DNA from: Cellulomonas taurus
Lineage (GTDB): Bacteria; Actinomycetota; Actinomycetes; Actinomycetales; Cellulomonadaceae
Assembly: GCF_012931845.1 (NCBI RefSeq)
Contig: NZ_CP051884.1
Coordinates: 372,001-436,000, forward strand
Direction of reading: 5' to 3'
Length of the DNA stretch: 64,000 bases
Shown here: piece after piece, positions 1 through 10,864 of the stretch
Layout: the number at the start of each line of letters is the position of its first letter
Position numbering within the stretch: position 1 is the first letter of the stretch
The notes under the pieces: model-generated
What the model saw: only the letters and a program-made list of their open reading frames with translations
Database searches by the model: none
What the model was told of the DNA's origin: nothing
Made by a program: the position numbers and the translations under genes

Positions 1-92
1 TGATGAAGCAGGCGGGGTGGGGTGCCGTCGCGTACCGGAACCTGACCGGTGGCATCGTCGCGCTGCACCGGGCGACCAACCCCGAGCACTGA
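1..92 (+). CDS. menG: Demethylmenaquinone methyltransferase, C-terminal end (partial)
   Basis: Only the last 29 residues before the TGA at 90-92 are in the window; the gene continues upstream of base 1. The tail YRNLTGGIVALHRA is the conserved C-terminus of UbiE/MenG C-methyltransferases, which methylate demethylmenaquinone using S-adenosylmethionine in the last step of menaquinone synthesis. The neighbouring menaquinone reductase and complex I genes fit. The fragment is short, so the call rests on this motif and on context. Confidence 0.75.
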   Translation, partial: MKQAGWGAVAYRNLTGGIVALHRATNPEH

Positions 93-150
93 GCGCCCCC
101 ACCCGTGCAGTGACCGGCGTCACGCTGGGCGGTTGAGGCGTGATGCCCGG

Positions 151-170
151 TTCGGGACATTGGTCCCGAG
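151..170. promoter_or_regulatory. DosR/DevR-like palindrome (distal box)
   Basis: TTCGGGACATTGGTCCCGAG contains perfect 7-bp arms (TCGGGAC at 152-158, GTCCCGA at 163-169) around ATTG. It matches the mycobacterial DosR consensus TTSGGGACTWWAGTCCCSAA at about 17 of 20 positions. It lies about 115 bp upstream of the menaquinone reductase start. Binding by a DosR-type NarL-family regulator is inferred. The 93-283 gap holds no gene. Confidence 0.45.
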
Positions 171-215
171 GGTCGACAGGGTGTCAGCATGAGGCTGAGC
201 AGGCCCCATTCGTCC

Positions 216-235
216 CGCGGGACCTTGGTCCGGGT
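216..235. promoter_or_regulatory. DosR/DevR-like palindrome (proximal, degenerate box)
   Basis: GGGACCTTGGTCC at 219-231 repeats the core of the 151-170 palindrome about 65 bp downstream, with a poorer right arm. It lies next to TAGACT (236-241), a possible -10 hexamer, ahead of the GTG at 284. Two boxes in tandem are typical of strong DosR targets; the function here is inferred. Confidence 0.35.
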
Positions 236-283
236 TAGACTCGGCCGAGCAAGTGTGACGGCATTCACATAGGTGAGGATTCT

Positions 284-1564
284 GTGACCAGTGCAGTGAG
301 CGATGACGCGGACGTCATCGTCGTCGGGGCGGGGCCTGGTGGGTCCAGCGCTGCCTATCACTGCGCCGCCGCGGGTCTGCAGGTGCTGCTGCTCGACAAG
401 GCGTCCTTCCCCCGGGACAAGATCTGCGGCGACGGGCTGACCCCGCGCGCGGTCGCCGAGCTGGTGCGGATGGGCGTGCCGATCCGCGAGCAGGACGGCT
501 GGATCCGGAACACCGGCCTGCGGGTGCTCGGCGGCGGTCACGTGGTCGAGCTGCCCTGGCCCGAACTGTCCAGCTACCCCTCCTTCGGCCTGGCCCGGGC
601 GCGGATGTCCTTCGACCACCTGCTGGTCGAGCACGCCCGCTCCGCCGGCGCCAAGGTCCAGGAGCGGACGAACGTCACCGGCCCGCTGTTGGACGAGCGC
701 ACCGGTCGCGTGATCGGCGTGCAGGCCAAGGTCGCCGGTGCCGACGGCCCGGTCACCTACCGCGCCCCGGTGGTCATCGCCGCCGACGGTGTCTCCGCCC
801 GCCTCGCCACCGGCATGGGGCTGGAGAAGCGCCAGGACCGGCCGATGGGCGTCGCCGTCCGCACCTACTTCCAGAGCCCGCGGCACGACGACCCGATGAT
901 GGAGAGCCACCTCGAGCTCTGGGACGGCAAGCCCGGCGAGTCGGACCTGATGCCCGGCTACGGCTGGATCTTCTCCCTCGGCGACGGCACCGTGAACGTC
1001 GGCCTGGGCTCGGTGAGCTCCACCGCCGCCGCGACCACCGTCAACTACCGGGACCTGTTCGCGAAGTGGATGGCGAACGCCCCCGCCGAGTGGGAGTTCA
1101 CCGCCGAGCACCAGCTCGGCCCGGTGCGCGGTGCCGCGCTGCCGATGGGCTTCAACCGCGGCCCGCTGTACGGCAAGGGGCTGATGCTGGTCGGCGACGC
1201 CGCCGGGATGATCAGCCCGTTCAACGGGGAGGGCATCGCCTACGCCCTCCAGGCCGGGCGGGTGGCCGCCGACTCGATCGTGCAGTCGCTCGCCCGCGGC
1301 ACGGTCGCCGGCCGGGAGCGGGCGCTCGCCAGCTACGGCACCCGGATGAAGGACGACCTCGGCGGGTATTACACCCTCGGCCGGGTCTTCGTGAAGCTGA
1401 TCGAACACCCACAGGTCATGCACCTGTGCACGCGCTACGGGCTGCCTCGTCCGCTGCTGATGAAGTTCGTGCACAAGCTGCTGGCCGACTGCTACGAACC
1501 GCACGGCGGCGACTGGGCCGACCGCGTGATCGCCGGACTCGCACGGATGGCGCCCGCGGCATGA
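284..1564 (+). CDS. menJ: Geranylgeranyl reductase family FAD-dependent oxidoreductase, probable menaquinone reductase
   Basis: This 426-residue flavoprotein has the N-terminal Rossmann motif GAGPGG (residues 15-20), the DKASFPRDKICGDGLTPRAV segment typical of geranylgeranyl reductases, and the second FAD motif VGDAAGMISPFNGEGIAYAL near residues 305-325. The family saturates isoprenoid double bonds; the actinobacterial branch (MenJ) reduces one double bond of the menaquinone side chain at the membrane. The GTG at 284 is preceded by AGGTGAGGA (271-279), a good ribosome site. It follows menG and precedes nuoA by 108 nt, so quinone maturation and complex I appear linked. The exact substrate is inferred from family and context. 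Confidence 0.85.
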   Translation: MTSAVSDDADVIVVGAGPGGSSAAYHCAAAGLQVLLLDKASFPRDKICGDGLTPRAVAELVRMGVPIREQDGWIRNTGLRVLGGGHVVELPWPELSSYPSFGLARARMSFDHLLVEHARSAGAKVQERTNVTGPLLDERTGRVIGVQAKVAGADGPVTYRAPVVIAADGVSARLATGMGLEKRQDRPMGVAVRTYFQSPRHDDPMMESHLELWDGKPGESDLMPGYGWIFSLGDGTVNVGLGSVSSTAAATTVNYRDLFAKWMANAPAEWEFTAEHQLGPVRGAALPMGFNRGPLYGKGLMLVGDAAGMISPFNGEGIAYALQAGRVAADSIVQSLARGTVAGRERALASYGTRMKDDLGGYYTLGRVFVKLIEHPQVMHLCTRYGLPRPLLMKFVHKLLADCYEPHGGDWADRVIAGLARMAPAA

Positions 1565-1672
1565 GACCACCCGAACCCCGCGCCCGCTCCTGCTCGCCCC
1601 CCAGGAGTCGATCGCGCCGATGATCCAGCAGACGCCCCCGGAAGCACTCCACCCCCCACTGGGAGAGCCCCG

Positions 1673-2041
1673 ATGAACAACCCGTACATTCCCCTGCTCG
1701 TCCTGATGGGCGTCGCAGCGCTGCTCGCCCTCGGCGGGTTGGGCGCGAGCGCCGTCATCGGACCCAAGCGCTACAACCGCGCGAAGCTCGAGGCCTACGA
1801 GTGCGGCATCCAGCCGACCCCGCACGCGATGGGCGGCGGCCGGTTCCCGGTGAAGTACTACCTGGTCGCGATGACGTTCATCGTCTTCGACATCGAGGTG
1901 GTCTTCCTCTACCCGTGGGCGGTCAGCTTCTCCGAGCTGGCCCTGTTCGGCCTGATCGCCATGCTCGGATTCCTGGCACTCATCACGGTGCCGTTCATGT
2001 ACGAGTGGCGGCGCGGCGGCCTGGAATGGGACGAGGACTGA
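1673..2041 (+). CDS. nuoA: NADH-quinone oxidoreductase subunit A
   Basis: The 122-residue membrane subunit has about three hydrophobic helices and the conserved segments YECGIQPTP and [22 protein letters not shown], which mark NuoA. It sits at the junction of the membrane and peripheral arms of complex I. The ATG at 1673 follows GGGAGAG. The 108-nt gap before it is the largest inside the menJ-nuo run, so a separate promoter is possible. The nuoB start follows its stop after one base. Confidence 0.97.
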   Translation: MNNPYIPLLVLMGVAALLALGGLGASAVIGPKRYNRAKLEAYECGIQPTPHAMGGGRFPVKYYLVAMTFIVFDIEVVFLYPWAVSFSELALFGLIAMLGFLALITVPFMYEWRRGGLEWDED

Positions 2042-2042
2042 C

Positions 2043-2594
2043 ATGGGTATCGAAGAAGCACCGTCCGGATTCGTCCTGACCTCGGTCGAGAAGTTCGCCG
2101 GCCTGGCCCGCAAGTCGTCGCTGTGGCCGGTCACCTTCGGTCTGGCGTGCTGCGCGATCGAGATGATGGCGACCGGTGGTTCCCGGTTCGACATCTCCCG
2201 GTTCGGCATGGAGGTGTTCCGCGCCTCGCCGCGTCAGTCCGACCTGATGATCGTCGCCGGCCGGGTGAGCCAGAAGATGGCCCCGGTGGTGCGCCAGGTC
2301 TACGACCAGATGGCCGGGCCGAAGTGGGTGCTGTCGATGGGCGTGTGCGCCAGCTCCGGCGGCATGTTCAACAACTACGCGATCGTCCAGGGCGTCGACC
2401 ACATCGTGCCGGTCGACATCTACCTGCCGGGCTGCCCGCCGCGGCCGGAGATGCTGATCAACGCGATCCTCGAACTGCACGAGCAGATCCGGGACGAGCC
2501 GCTGGGCAAGAACCGCCAGGAGATCGCCGAGGCGGTGGAGGCCGCCGCGCTGCGTGCCGAGCCGACCTCGCACATGACGGGACTGCTGCGATGA
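2043..2594 (+). CDS. nuoB: NADH-quinone oxidoreductase subunit B
   Basis: NuoB carries iron-sulfur cluster N2, the last electron carrier before quinone. The four ligands are visible: adjacent C36-C37 in [11 protein letters not shown]102 in [10 protein letters not shown] and C131 in PGCPPRPE. At 183 residues it has the usual length. Its stop overlaps the nuoC start by four bases (ATGA), indicating translational coupling. Confidence 0.98.
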   Translation: MGIEEAPSGFVLTSVEKFAGLARKSSLWPVTFGLACCAIEMMATGGSRFDISRFGMEVFRASPRQSDLMIVAGRVSQKMAPVVRQVYDQMAGPKWVLSMGVCASSGGMFNNYAIVQGVDHIVPVDIYLPGCPPRPEMLINAILELHEQIRDEPLGKNRQEIAEAVEAAALRAEPTSHMTGLLR

Positions 2595-3367
2595 CGACAC
2601 CCGATGAGAAGAAGGACGCCGCGCAGGCGGTGAACACCGCCGCGCAGTCCAGCTCCGAGACCGCCCTCGAGGCCGCGGCCCAGGGCGACCGGGGACACCG
2701 CACCCCGCTGGACGTGGTGTCGGTCCGCGAGGGCATGTTCGGTGTCGCCGGCACCGGTGACACCTCCGGCTTCGGCGGTCTGGTCAGCACGGTGGCGATG
2801 CCCGGGGCGAGCGAGCGGCCGTACGGCGGCTGGTTCGACCAGGTGGTCGACATCCTGGCCGAGCTGCTGGACGCCTCCGGCACCGGGTACGACGCCGCGG
2901 TCGAGTCCGTGGTGGTGGACCGGGGCGAGCTGACCCTGAACATCGACCGCGAGCACCTGGTCGAGGTCACCCGGCACCTGCGGGACGACCAGGACCTGCG
3001 GTTCGAGCTGTCCCTCGGTGTCTCCGGCGCGCACTACCCGCACGACACCGGCCGGGAGCTGCACGCGGTCTACCACCTGACGTCGATCACCCACGGTCGT
3101 CGCCTGCGGTTGGAGGTGGCGGTGCCGGACTCCGACCCGACCATCCCCACCACCGTCGACGTCTACCCGGCGAACGACTGGCACGAGCGCGAGACCTGGG
3201 ACTTCTTCGGCATCGTCTTCACCGGCCGCGACGACCTGGCCCGGATCCAGATGCCCGACGACTGGCCCGGGCACCCGCAGCGCAAGGACTACCCGCTCGG
3301 AGGCATCCCGGTGGAGTACAAGGGCGCCACCGTGCCCCCGGCCGACCAGCGGAGGCAGTACAAGTGA
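2591..3367 (+). CDS. nuoC: NADH-quinone oxidoreductase subunit C
   Basis: The 258-residue peripheral-arm subunit is separate from NuoD, unlike the fused enterobacterial form. The signature [30 protein letters not shown]...RKDYPLGG motif lies in the C-terminal third. About 60 N-terminal residues are polar and poorly conserved. The ATG at 2591 overlaps the nuoB stop; the reading frame stays open further upstream inside nuoB, but this start fits the operon's overlap pattern. Confidence 0.96.
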   Translation: MTTPDEKKDAAQAVNTAAQSSSETALEAAAQGDRGHRTPLDVVSVREGMFGVAGTGDTSGFGGLVSTVAMPGASERPYGGWFDQVVDILAELLDASGTGYDAAVESVVVDRGELTLNIDREHLVEVTRHLRDDQDLRFELSLGVSGAHYPHDTGRELHAVYHLTSITHGRRLRLEVAVPDSDPTIPTTVDVYPANDWHERETWDFFGIVFTGRDDLARIQMPDDWPGHPQRKDYPLGGIPVEYKGATVPPADQRRQYK

Positions 3368-4710
3368 CGACGCAGACCCACGCCACCGGCCACCTGTTCG
3401 ACGCGGAGACCGAGGGGCTGTCCACCTACGAGGCGACCGGCGGCGACTGGTCGGACATCGCCGAGGAGGCGGCCCGGCTCGGCGAGCAGCGGATCGTGGT
3501 CAACATGGGCCCGCAGCACCCGTCCACCCACGGCGTGCTCCGCCTGATGCTGGAGATCGACGGCGAGACGGTCACCGAGGCCCGGGCGGGCATCGGGTAC
3601 CTGCACACCGGCATCGAGAAGAACATGGAGTTCCGCACCTGGACCCAGGGCGTGACCTTCTGCACCCGGATGGACTACCTGGCGCCGCTGTTCCAGGAGA
3701 CCGCGTACTGCCTGGGCACCGAGCGGCTGCTGGGCATCACCGACGACATCCCGGAGCGGGCCACCCAGATCCGGGTGCTGATGATGGAGCTGAACCGGGT
3801 GGGCTCCCACCTGGTCGCCCTGGCCACCGGCGGCAACGAGCTGGGCGCCACCACCCTGATGACCATCGGCTTCACCGCCCGCGAGGAGATCCTGCGGGTC
3901 TTCGAGCTGATCACCGGGCTGCGGATGAACCACGCGTACGTCCGGCCCGGCGGTGTCGCCCAGGACATCCCCGCCGGTGCGCTGGACCAGATCCGCGAGG
4001 CGATCACCGGCGTCAAGCGCTATCTGCGTCAGCTGGAAGACCTGATGCTCGGCCAGCCGATCCTCAAGGGCCGGCTCCAGGAGGTCGGCGTCCTGAACCT
4101 GGCCTCCTGCATGGCGCTGGGCATCACCGGCCCGATGCTGCGCTCCACCGGCCTGCCCTACGACGTGCGCAAGGCGGCGCCGTACTGCGGCTACGAGACC
4201 TACGACTTCGACGTCCCGGTCTCGGACAACGCCGACTGCTGGGACCGGATGGTCCTGCGGATCGAGGAGTGCTACCAGTCGATGAAGATCGTCGACCAGG
4301 TGCTGGAGCGGCTGAAGGCCTCCACCGGCAGTCCGGTGATGGTCGAGGACAAGAAGATCGCCTGGCCCGCGCAGCTCGCCCTCGGGTCGGACGGCATGGG
4401 CAACTCGCTGGACCACATCCGGGAGATCATGGGCACCTCGATGGAGGCCCTGATCCACCACTTCAAGCTGGTCACCGAGGGCTTCCGCGTCCCGGCCGGT
4501 CAGGTGTGGCAGACGGTCGAGCACCCGCGCGGCGAGCTCGGCGTGCACCTGATCTCCGACGGCGGGACCAAGCCGTACCGGGCGCATTTCCGCGACCCGT
4601 CCTTCAACAACCTGCAGGCCGTGTCGATGCTCTGCGAGGGCGGGCAGGTGGCGGACGTCGTCTGCGCCGTCGCCTCCATCGACCCGGTGCTCGGAGGGGT
4701 GGACCGATGA
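3364..4710 (+). CDS. nuoD: NADH-quinone oxidoreductase subunit D
   Basis: NuoD (448 residues) helps form the quinone-binding cavity together with Nuo[23 protein letters not shown] and [16 protein letters not shown] near residues 45-90 are diagnostic. It is related to the large subunit of NiFe hydrogenases but lacks the nickel ligands, as expected. The start is GTG at 3364, overlapping the nuoC stop. The stop overlaps the nuoE ATG. Confidence 0.98.
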   Translation: MTTQTHATGHLFDAETEGLSTYEATGGDWSDIAEEAARLGEQRIVVNMGPQHPSTHGVLRLMLEIDGETVTEARAGIGYLHTGIEKNMEFRTWTQGVTFCTRMDYLAPLFQETAYCLGTERLLGITDDIPERATQIRVLMMELNRVGSHLVALATGGNELGATTLMTIGFTAREEILRVFELITGLRMNHAYVRPGGVAQDIPAGALDQIREAITGVKRYLRQLEDLMLGQPILKGRLQEVGVLNLASCMALGITGPMLRSTGLPYDVRKAAPYCGYETYDFDVPVSDNADCWDRMVLRIEECYQSMKIVDQVLERLKASTGSPVMVEDKKIAWPAQLALGSDGMGNSLDHIREIMGTSMEALIHHFKLVTEGFRVPAGQVWQTVEHPRGELGVHLISDGGTKPYRAHFRDPSFNNLQAVSMLCEGGQVADVVCAVASIDPVLGGVDR

Positions 4711-5540
4711 CCGTCGTCAACACGGGCCGTCGGTACGACGACGCGACCCACGCCCGCCTGGCGGCCGACGCCGCCCAGGTGCTCGGCCGCTACCCGGACG
4801 CTCGCTCGGCCCTGCTGCCGCTGCTGCACCTGGTGCAGTCCGAGGACGGCTACGTCAGCCCGGCCGGGATCGCGTTCTGCGCCGAGACCCTGGACCTGAG
4901 CACCGCCCAGGTGTCGGCGGTGGCGACCTTCTACACCCAGTACAAGCGTCGCCCGAACGGCGAGTACACCGTCGGGATCTGCACCAACACCCTGTGCGCG
5001 ATCATGGGCGGCGACGCGATCTGGGCGGACCTGACCGAGCGGTTGGGCGTCGGCAACGACGAGACCACCGCCGACGGGAAGATCACCCTGGAGCGGATCG
5101 AGTGCAACGCCGCCTGCGACTACGCGCCGGTGATGATGATCAACTGGGAGTTCTTCGACAACCAGACCCCGGAGTCGGCGGCCGACGTGGTGGGTCGGCT
5201 GATCGCCGGTGAGCCGGTGGCGCCGAGCCGTGGCCCGGAGCGGGTCGGGACCTTCAAGGAGATCTCCCGGGTGCTGGCCGGGTTCAACGACGGGCACGCG
5301 AACGAGGGCGTCGGGGCCGGTGAGCCCACGCTGCGCGGTCTGGCCCTGGCCCGCGAGCACGGCTGGTCCGCGCCGGAATTCCCGAGCGGCACCCCGGACA
5401 GCGGCAGCGCCCCGCTGGGTGCCGGTGACACCACCCCGGACGTCGGCGAGCCGCAGTCGTCCACCGACCGACCCGCCGCCGGCGCCACCGAGCGGTCCGG
5501 CGAGCAGGTCAAGCGCGAACACGGAAACGAGGAGGCGTGA
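4707..5540 (+). CDS. nuoE: NADH-quinone oxidoreductase subunit E
   Basis: NuoE has a thioredoxin-like 2Fe-2S domain with ligands C92, C97, C133 and C137 ([15 protein letters not shown]). The cluster (N1a) lies beside the FMN of NuoF. At 277 residues it is much longer than the roughly 165-residue enterobacterial protein: residues after about 185 form a polar, Pro/Ser/Thr/Glu-rich tail of no recognised fold. The frame continues upstream in nuoD, but ATG 4707 fits the overlap rule. Confidence 0.96.
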   Translation: MTVVNTGRRYDDATHARLAADAAQVLGRYPDARSALLPLLHLVQSEDGYVSPAGIAFCAETLDLSTAQVSAVATFYTQYKRRPNGEYTVGICTNTLCAIMGGDAIWADLTERLGVGNDETTADGKITLERIECNAACDYAPVMMINWEFFDNQTPESAADVVGRLIAGEPVAPSRGPERVGTFKEISRVLAGFNDGHANEGVGAGEPTLRGLALAREHGWSAPEFPSGTPDSGSAPLGAGDTTPDVGEPQSSTDRPAAGATERSGEQVKREHGNEEA

Positions 5541-6886
5541 TGTCCCAGTCGCCGACCCTGACCCCGGTGCTCAGCGAGCGGTGGGACGCCGACCGGTCCT
5601 GGACCCTGAGCAGCTACGAGGCGCACGGCGGGTACCAGGGGCTGCGCAAGGCCCTGGGCATGGACGCCGCCGACCTGGTCACCCTGGTCAAGGACTCCGG
5701 CCTGCGCGGTCGCGGCGGCGCCGGTTTCCCGACCGGGCTGAAGTGGTCCTTCCTGCCCGCCCCCGACGGTGGCCCGCGCTACCTGGTCGTGAACGCGGAC
5801 GAGTCCGAGCCGGGCACCTGCAAGGACATCCCGCTGATGATGGCCGACCCGCAGGTGCTGGTGGAGGGGGTGGCGATCACCTCCTACGCGATCGGCTGCC
5901 ACCACGCCTTCATCTACCTGCGCGGCGAGGTCGTGCACGTCTACCGGCGCCTGCTGCAGGCGGTGGAGGAGGCGTACGCCAAGGGCTACCTGGGCAAGAA
6001 CATCCTCGGCACCGGCTACGACCTGGACGTCACGGTGCACGCCGGGGCCGGGGCGTACATCTGCGGTGAGGAGACCGCGCTGCTCGACTCGCTGGAGGGC
6101 CGACGCGGCCAGCCGCGGCTCAAGCCCCCGTTCCCGGCGGTGGCGGGGCTGTACGCCCGGCCGACCGTGGTGAACAACGTGGAGTCGATCGCCTCCGTGC
6201 CCGGCATCGTCCGGGGCGGCTCGGACTGGTTCCGGGAGATGGGCACCGACAAATCGCCCGGCCACGGCATCTTCTCGCTGTCCGGCCACGTGGTGCGGCC
6301 CGGTCAGTACGAGGCGCCCTTCGGCATCACCATGCGCGAGCTGCTGGAGATGGCCGGTGGTGTCCGGGAGGGTCACGAGCTGAAGTTCTGGACCCCGGGC
6401 GGCTCCTCGACGCCGATCTTCACCGCCGAGCACCTGGACGTGCCGTTGACCTACGACGACGTGGCAGCCGCCGGGTCGATGCTCGGCACCCGTGCCCTGC
6501 AGGTCTTCGACGAGACGGTGTCCGTGGTCAAGGCGGTCTCGCGCTGGACCCAGTTCTACAAGCACGAGTCCTGCGGCAAGTGCACCCCCTGCCGCGAGGG
6601 CACGTTCTGGCTCACCCAGGTGCTCGGTCGCCTGGAGGCCGGGCAGGGGCAGCAGGGCGACATCGAGCTGCTGCTGGACCTGTGCGACAACATCCTCGGC
6701 AAGGCGTTCTGCGCCCTCGGCGACGGCGCCACCTCCCCGATCACCTCCGCGGTGAAGTACTTCCGCGAGGAGTTCGAGGCCGGGATGCACACCGCCGCCG
6801 ACGAGCTGTTCCCGCCGGAGCGCTCGACCCTGTTCGCCTACACGCCCCGTCGGAAGTCGGGTCAGTTCGCGGGAGTCCACGCATGA
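5537..6886 (+). CDS. nuoF: NADH-quinone oxidoreductase subunit F (NADH- and FMN-binding)
   Basis: NuoF oxidises NADH. The FMN/NADH glycine-rich motif [13 protein letters not shown] lies at residues 58-70, and cluster N3 ligands are C346, C349, C352 (SCGKCTPC) and C392. The start is GTG at 5537, immediately followed by an in-frame ATG at 5540, so either codon could initiate. It overlaps the nuoE stop. A 52-nt gap separates it from nuoG. Confidence 0.98.
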   Translation: MMSQSPTLTPVLSERWDADRSWTLSSYEAHGGYQGLRKALGMDAADLVTLVKDSGLRGRGGAGFPTGLKWSFLPAPDGGPRYLVVNADESEPGTCKDIPLMMADPQVLVEGVAITSYAIGCHHAFIYLRGEVVHVYRRLLQAVEEAYAKGYLGKNILGTGYDLDVTVHAGAGAYICGEETALLDSLEGRRGQPRLKPPFPAVAGLYARPTVVNNVESIASVPGIVRGGSDWFREMGTDKSPGHGIFSLSGHVVRPGQYEAPFGITMRELLEMAGGVREGHELKFWTPGGSSTPIFTAEHLDVPLTYDDVAAAGSMLGTRALQVFDETVSVVKAVSRWTQFYKHESCGKCTPCREGTFWLTQVLGRLEAGQGQQGDIELLLDLCDNILGKAFCALGDGATSPITSAVKYFREEFEAGMHTAADELFPPERSTLFAYTPRRKSGQFAGVHA

Positions 6887-6938
6887 CCCATCCCCACGCA
6901 ATCGCTCGCTGCGCTCCCGATTCCGCGAGGACCCCGAA

Positions 6939-9539
6939 ATGACTGTCACCGCCAACAAGGCCGACGCGCCCGCAGTCCAGGACGGCGTCACCTTCTCGAT
7001 CGACGGCATCGAGACCACCGTGCCGAAGGGCACCCTGGTGATCCGCGCCGCCGAGCAGCTCGGCATCCAGATCCCGCGGTTCTGCGACCACCCGCTGCTC
7101 GCCCCGGCCGGCGCCTGCCGCCAGTGCCTGGTCGAGGTCTGGGCCCCCGGCCGCGACGGCAACCTGGCCAAGATGCCCAAGCCCCAGGCGTCCTGCACCC
7201 TGACCGCCACCCCCGGCATGGAGGTGCGCACCCAGCGCACCTCGGCCGAGGCGGACAAGGCGCAGCACGGCGTGATGGAACTGCTGCTGATCAACCACCC
7301 GCTGGACTGCCCGGTCTGCGACAAGGGCGGCGAGTGCCCGCTGCAGAACCAGGCGATGTCCAACGGCCGGGCCAGCACCCGGTTCGTGGACATCAAGCGG
7401 ACCTTCCCCAAGCCGATCGCGGTGTCCACCCAGATCCTGCTGGACCGGGAGCGCTGCATCCTCTGCCAGCGCTGCACCCGGTTCTCCCGCGAGATCGCCG
7501 GTGACCCGTTCATCGACCTGCAGAAGCGCGGGGCGATGCAGCAGATCGGTCGCTTCGACGCGGACGTGCTCGGCTTCGCCGGTGGCGCCGACGGCGCCGA
7601 CGACGACACCGCTCCCGCCCAGGACCGGCTCACCACCGACGGTCAGGTCCTGCTCGGCACCGAGATCCCGGTCGGCCCGACAGGGCCCGCCGCGCTCGCT
7701 GAGGACGGCCACGCCTTCGCCTCCTACTTCTCCGGCAACACGGTGCAGATCTGCCCGGTGGGCGCGCTGACCAGCGCCGCGTACCGGTTCCGCGCCCGGC
7801 CGTTCGACCTGGTGTCCACCCCGGGCGTCTCCGAGCACGACTCCAACGGCTCCGCGATCCGGGTCGACCACCGCCGCGGCGTGGTGCTGCGCCGGCTCGC
7901 CGGGGACGACCCCGAGGTCAACGAGGAGTGGATCAGCGACAAGGACCGGTTCGGCTTCGCGTGGCAGTCCGCCGCCGACCGGATCACCAGTCCGCTGATC
8001 CGTGAGGACGGCGCACTGCGTCCCGCCTCCTGGGCCGAGGCGCTGGAGGTCGCCGCTCACGGGCTGTCGACCGCTGCCGGTGTCGGGGTGCTGCCCGGTG
8101 GTCGTCTGACCCTGGAGGACGCCTACGCCTACGCCAAGTTCGCCCGGGTGGCGCTCGGCACCAACGACGTGGACCACCGCTCCCGCCCGCACTCGGCCGA
8201 GGAGGCCGACTTCCTGGCCCACGCCGTCGCCGGGACCGGACTCGGTGTCACCTTCACCGACCTGGAGCACGCACCCACCGTGCTGCTCGCCGGTCTGGAG
8301 GCCGAGGAGGAAGCGGGCATCCTGTTCCTGCGGCTGCGCAAGGCGGTGACCAAGGGCCGCACCCGCGTGCTCGCCGTCGCCCCCTTCGCCACCCGTGGCC
8401 TGGACCGGATGAACGGCACGCTGATCGCCGCCGCCCCCGGCACCGAGCCGGAGGTCCTGGACGCGATCACACGGTCGAGCACCGGGCGACTGACCGACGC
8501 CCACGACGCGCTCTCCGCCGACGGTGCGGTGATCCTGGTCGGTGAGCGCCTGGCCGCCGTGCCGGGTGCGCTGTCCGCCGTGCTCGGTCTGGCCGAGCGC
8601 ACCCATGCTCGACTTGCTTGGGTGCCCCGCCGTGCTGGTGAGCGCGGAGCCGTCGACGCCGGTGCCCTGCCGGGTCTGCTGCCCGGCGGTCGTCCGGTCG
8701 CCGACCCGGCCGCCCGGGTGGACGTCGCCGCCGCCTGGGACGTCGAGCAGCTGCCGACCGCACCGGGCCGCTCGGCCGACCAGATCCTGGCCGCCGCCGC
8801 TGCCGGTGAGCTGGGCGCGCTGCTGGTGGGCGGTGTCGACCTGCGGGACGTCGCCGACCCGGCCGCCGCGCGGGCAGCCGTCGCGGCCGCCGGTTTCGTG
8901 GTCTCGCTCGAGGTGCGGGCCTCGGAGGTGACCGAGCTGGCCGATGTGGTGTTGCCGGTCGCCCCGCCGGTGGAGAAGCCGGGCACCTTCGTCAGCTGGG
9001 AGGGTCGTCGCCGGCCGTTCCCGCAGGCGCTGACCTCCACCGCGATGTCCGACCACCGGGTGCTGGACGCCCTGGCCGACGAGCTGGGGGTCACCCTCGG
9101 CACCAAGACCGTCGCGCAGGTGCACGCCGAACTGGAGGCGATCGGCAGCTGGGACGGCGCACGCGCAGCCGCTCCGTCGGTCAGCGCCGGAGCCGCGCCG
9201 ACCATCGAGGCCGGTCAGGCGGTGCTGGCGACCTGGCACCTGCTGCTGGACGCGGGCCGCCTGCAGGACGGCGAGCCGTTCCTGGCCGGGACCGCCAAGC
9301 GCCCGGTCGCCCACGCCTCGGCCGCCACGGCCGCCGAGATCGGGGTGGTCGCCGGTGGATCGGTCCGGGTCAGCACCGACGCGGGGGCGATCGTGCTCCC
9401 GCTGGTGATCGACGACCTGCCCGACCACGTGATCTGGCTGCCCACCGCGGCCCCCGGCTGCCAGGTGCGGGACTCCCTGCACGCGGTGGCCGGTGACGTG
9501 GTGCGGATCGCTGCTGCTACTGGGGAGGTGACGGCGTGA
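6939..9539 (+). CDS. nuoG: NADH-quinone oxidoreductase subunit G
   Basis: This 866-residue subunit carries most iron-sulfur clusters of the peripheral arm. Residues 45-90 hold a 2Fe-2S site (C49, C60, C63, C86); H120 with C124, C127 and C133 forms the His/Cys 4Fe-4S site; C173, C176 and C179 (CILCQRC) plus a later CPVGAL cysteine form the next. The rest is a molybdopterin-oxidoreductase-like domain, which in NuoG binds no metal cofactor. The C-terminal half is alanine-rich and divergent. ATG 6939 follows a short spacer; the stop overlaps the nuoH start. Confidence 0.97.
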   Translation: MTVTANKADAPAVQDGVTFSIDGIETTVPKGTLVIRAAEQLGIQIPRFCDHPLLAPAGACRQCLVEVWAPGRDGNLAKMPKPQASCTLTATPGMEVRTQRTSAEADKAQHGVMELLLINHPLDCPVCDKGGECPLQNQAMSNGRASTRFVDIKRTFPKPIAVSTQILLDRERCILCQRCTRFSREIAGDPFIDLQKRGAMQQIGRFDADVLGFAGGADGADDDTAPAQDRLTTDGQVLLGTEIPVGPTGPAALAEDGHAFASYFSGNTVQICPVGALTSAAYRFRARPFDLVSTPGVSEHDSNGSAIRVDHRRGVVLRRLAGDDPEVNEEWISDKDRFGFAWQSAADRITSPLIREDGALRPASWAEALEVAAHGLSTAAGVGVLPGGRLTLEDAYAYAKFARVALGTNDVDHRSRPHSAEEADFLAHAVAGTGLGVTFTDLEHAPTVLLAGLEAEEEAGILFLRLRKAVTKGRTRVLAVAPFATRGLDRMNGTLIAAAPGTEPEVLDAITRSSTGRLTDAHDALSADGAVILVGERLAAVPGALSAVLGLAERTHARLAWVPRRAGERGAVDAGALPGLLPGGRPVADPAARVDVAAAWDVEQLPTAPGRSADQILAAAAAGELGALLVGGVDLRDVADPAAARAAVAAAGFVVSLEVRASEVTELADVVLPVAPPVEKPGTFVSWEGRRRPFPQALTSTAMSDHRVLDALADELGVTLGTKTVAQVHAELEAIGSWDGARAAAPSVSAGAAPTIEAGQAVLATWHLLLDAGRLQDGEPFLAGTAKRPVAHASAATAAEIGVVAGGSVRVSTDAGAIVLPLVIDDLPDHVIWLPTAAPGCQVRDSLHAVAGDVVRIAAATGEVTA

Positions 9540-10864
9540 CCGGCCTGATGACTGCCACCACCACCGGTGCCGACTTCAGCAACGACGTGTTCTGGGTCTG
9601 GCTGCTCAAGGCGGTCGGGATCATCGTCTTCCTGCTGCTGTCGGTGCTGATCGCGATCTGGTTCGAGCGGCGCGTGGTCGGCCGGATGCAGCTGCGTCCC
9701 GGCCCGAACATCCACGGACCCTTCGGCCTGTTCCAGTCCCTCGGCGATGCGATGAAGCTCCTGCTCAAGGAGGACGTCACCGTCAAGGCGGCGGACAAGG
9801 TGCTCTACATCGTGGCGCCGATCATCGCGGTGTTCTGCTCGCTGCTGACCTACGCGGTGATCCCGTTCGGGCCGGAGGTGAACATCTTCGGCGTGATGAC
9901 GCCGTTGCAGCTCACCGACTTCCCGGTCGCGGTGCTCTACATCCTGGCCTGCGCCTCCGTGGGCGTGTACGGCATCGTGCTCGGCGGCTGGTCGTCCAAC
10001 TCGACCTACCCGCTGCTCGGTGCGGTGCGCTCCACCGCCCAGGTGATCAGCTACGAGCTCTCGATGGGCCTGAGCCTGGTCAGCGTGTTCATCGTCGCCG
10101 GGTCGATGTCGACCTCGGACATCGTGGACTCGCAGACCCAGATCTGGTGGCTGATCCCGCTGCTCCCGGCCTTCGTGATCTACGTGATCTCGATGGTGGG
10201 CGAGACCAACCGCCTGCCCTTCGACCTGCCGGAGGCCGAGGGCGAGCTGGTCGGCGGCTACACCACCGAGTACTCGTCGATGAAGTTCGCCTGGTTCTTC
10301 CTGGCGGAGTACATCAACATGCTGAACGTCTCCGCGGTCGCCACCACGCTGTTCTTCGGCGGCTGGCGGGCACCGTGGCCGATCTCCGCGATCAACGACG
10401 GGATGTTCAACACCGGCTGGTGGCCGCTGCTGTGGTTCGTGGTCAAGGTCTGGCTGTTCATGTTCCTGTTCGTCTGGATCCGCGGCACGCTGCTGCGCTT
10501 CCGGTACGACCAGTTCATGAAGTTCGGCTGGAAGGTGCTCATCCCGGCCGCGCTGGTGTGGGTGTTCTGCGTGGCGATCGTGCAGGGCGTCCAGCAGTTC
10601 ACCGACCTGGACGTGCGGGTGTGGGCGATCGGTGCCGCCATCGTGTTGCTGGTCGGCGTCGGCGTGACCTTCCTGATCCCGGAGAAGAAGAAGCCGGAGC
10701 AGCCCGACCCGAGCGCCGAACCCTTCGACGCCTTCGCCGACGGCTTCCCGGTACCGCCCCTGCCCGGACAGCAGCTCCCGCCGTCCCCCCGTGCCGCCCG
10801 ACTGGCCGCTCCGGCGCTGGTCGGTGGCGACGACTCCACCGCCGAGGAGGCGCCCCGTGGCTGA
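9536..10864 (+). CDS. nuoH: NADH-quinone oxidoreductase subunit H
   Basis: NuoH is the membrane subunit that contacts the quinone chamber. About eight hydrophobic helices are visible, with the conserved [15 protein letters not shown] near residues 40-55 and [21 protein letters not shown] near 223-243. The 442-residue protein ends in a 70-residue polar, Pro-rich tail (from about KKKPEQPDP) beyond the last helix. The GTG start at 9536 overlaps the nuoG stop. Confidence 0.97.
   Translation: MTGLMTATTTGADFSNDVFWVWLLKAVGIIVFLLLSVLIAIWFERRVVGRMQLRPGPNIHGPFGLFQSLGDAMKLLLKEDVTVKAADKVLYIVAPIIAVFCSLLTYAVIPFGPEVNIFGVMTPLQLTDFPVAVLYILACASVGVYGIVLGGWSSNSTYPLLGAVRSTAQVISYELSMGLSLVSVFIVAGSMSTSDIVDSQTQIWWLIPLLPAFVIYVISMVGETNRLPFDLPEAEGELVGGYTTEYSSMKFAWFFLAEYINMLNVSAVATTLFFGGWRAPWPISAINDGMFNTGWWPLLWFVVKVWLFMFLFVWIRGTLLRFRYDQFMKFGWKVLIPAALVWVFCVAIVQGVQQFTDLDVRVWAIGAAIVLLVGVGVTFLIPEKKKPEQPDPSAEPFDAFADGFPVPPLPGQQLPPSPRAARLAAPALVGGDDSTAEEAPRG

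Noticed and set aside
5120-7636. 838-codon open frame on the minus strand across nuoE-nuoF-nuoG
   Set aside because: It is opposite clearly conserved nuo genes and has the composition expected of a GC-rich shadow; no domain is recognisable.
6741-9482. 913-codon minus-strand frame opposite nuoG
   Set aside because: Shadow of nuoG; its His/Gly/Arg-rich repeats reflect codon bias, not a protein family.
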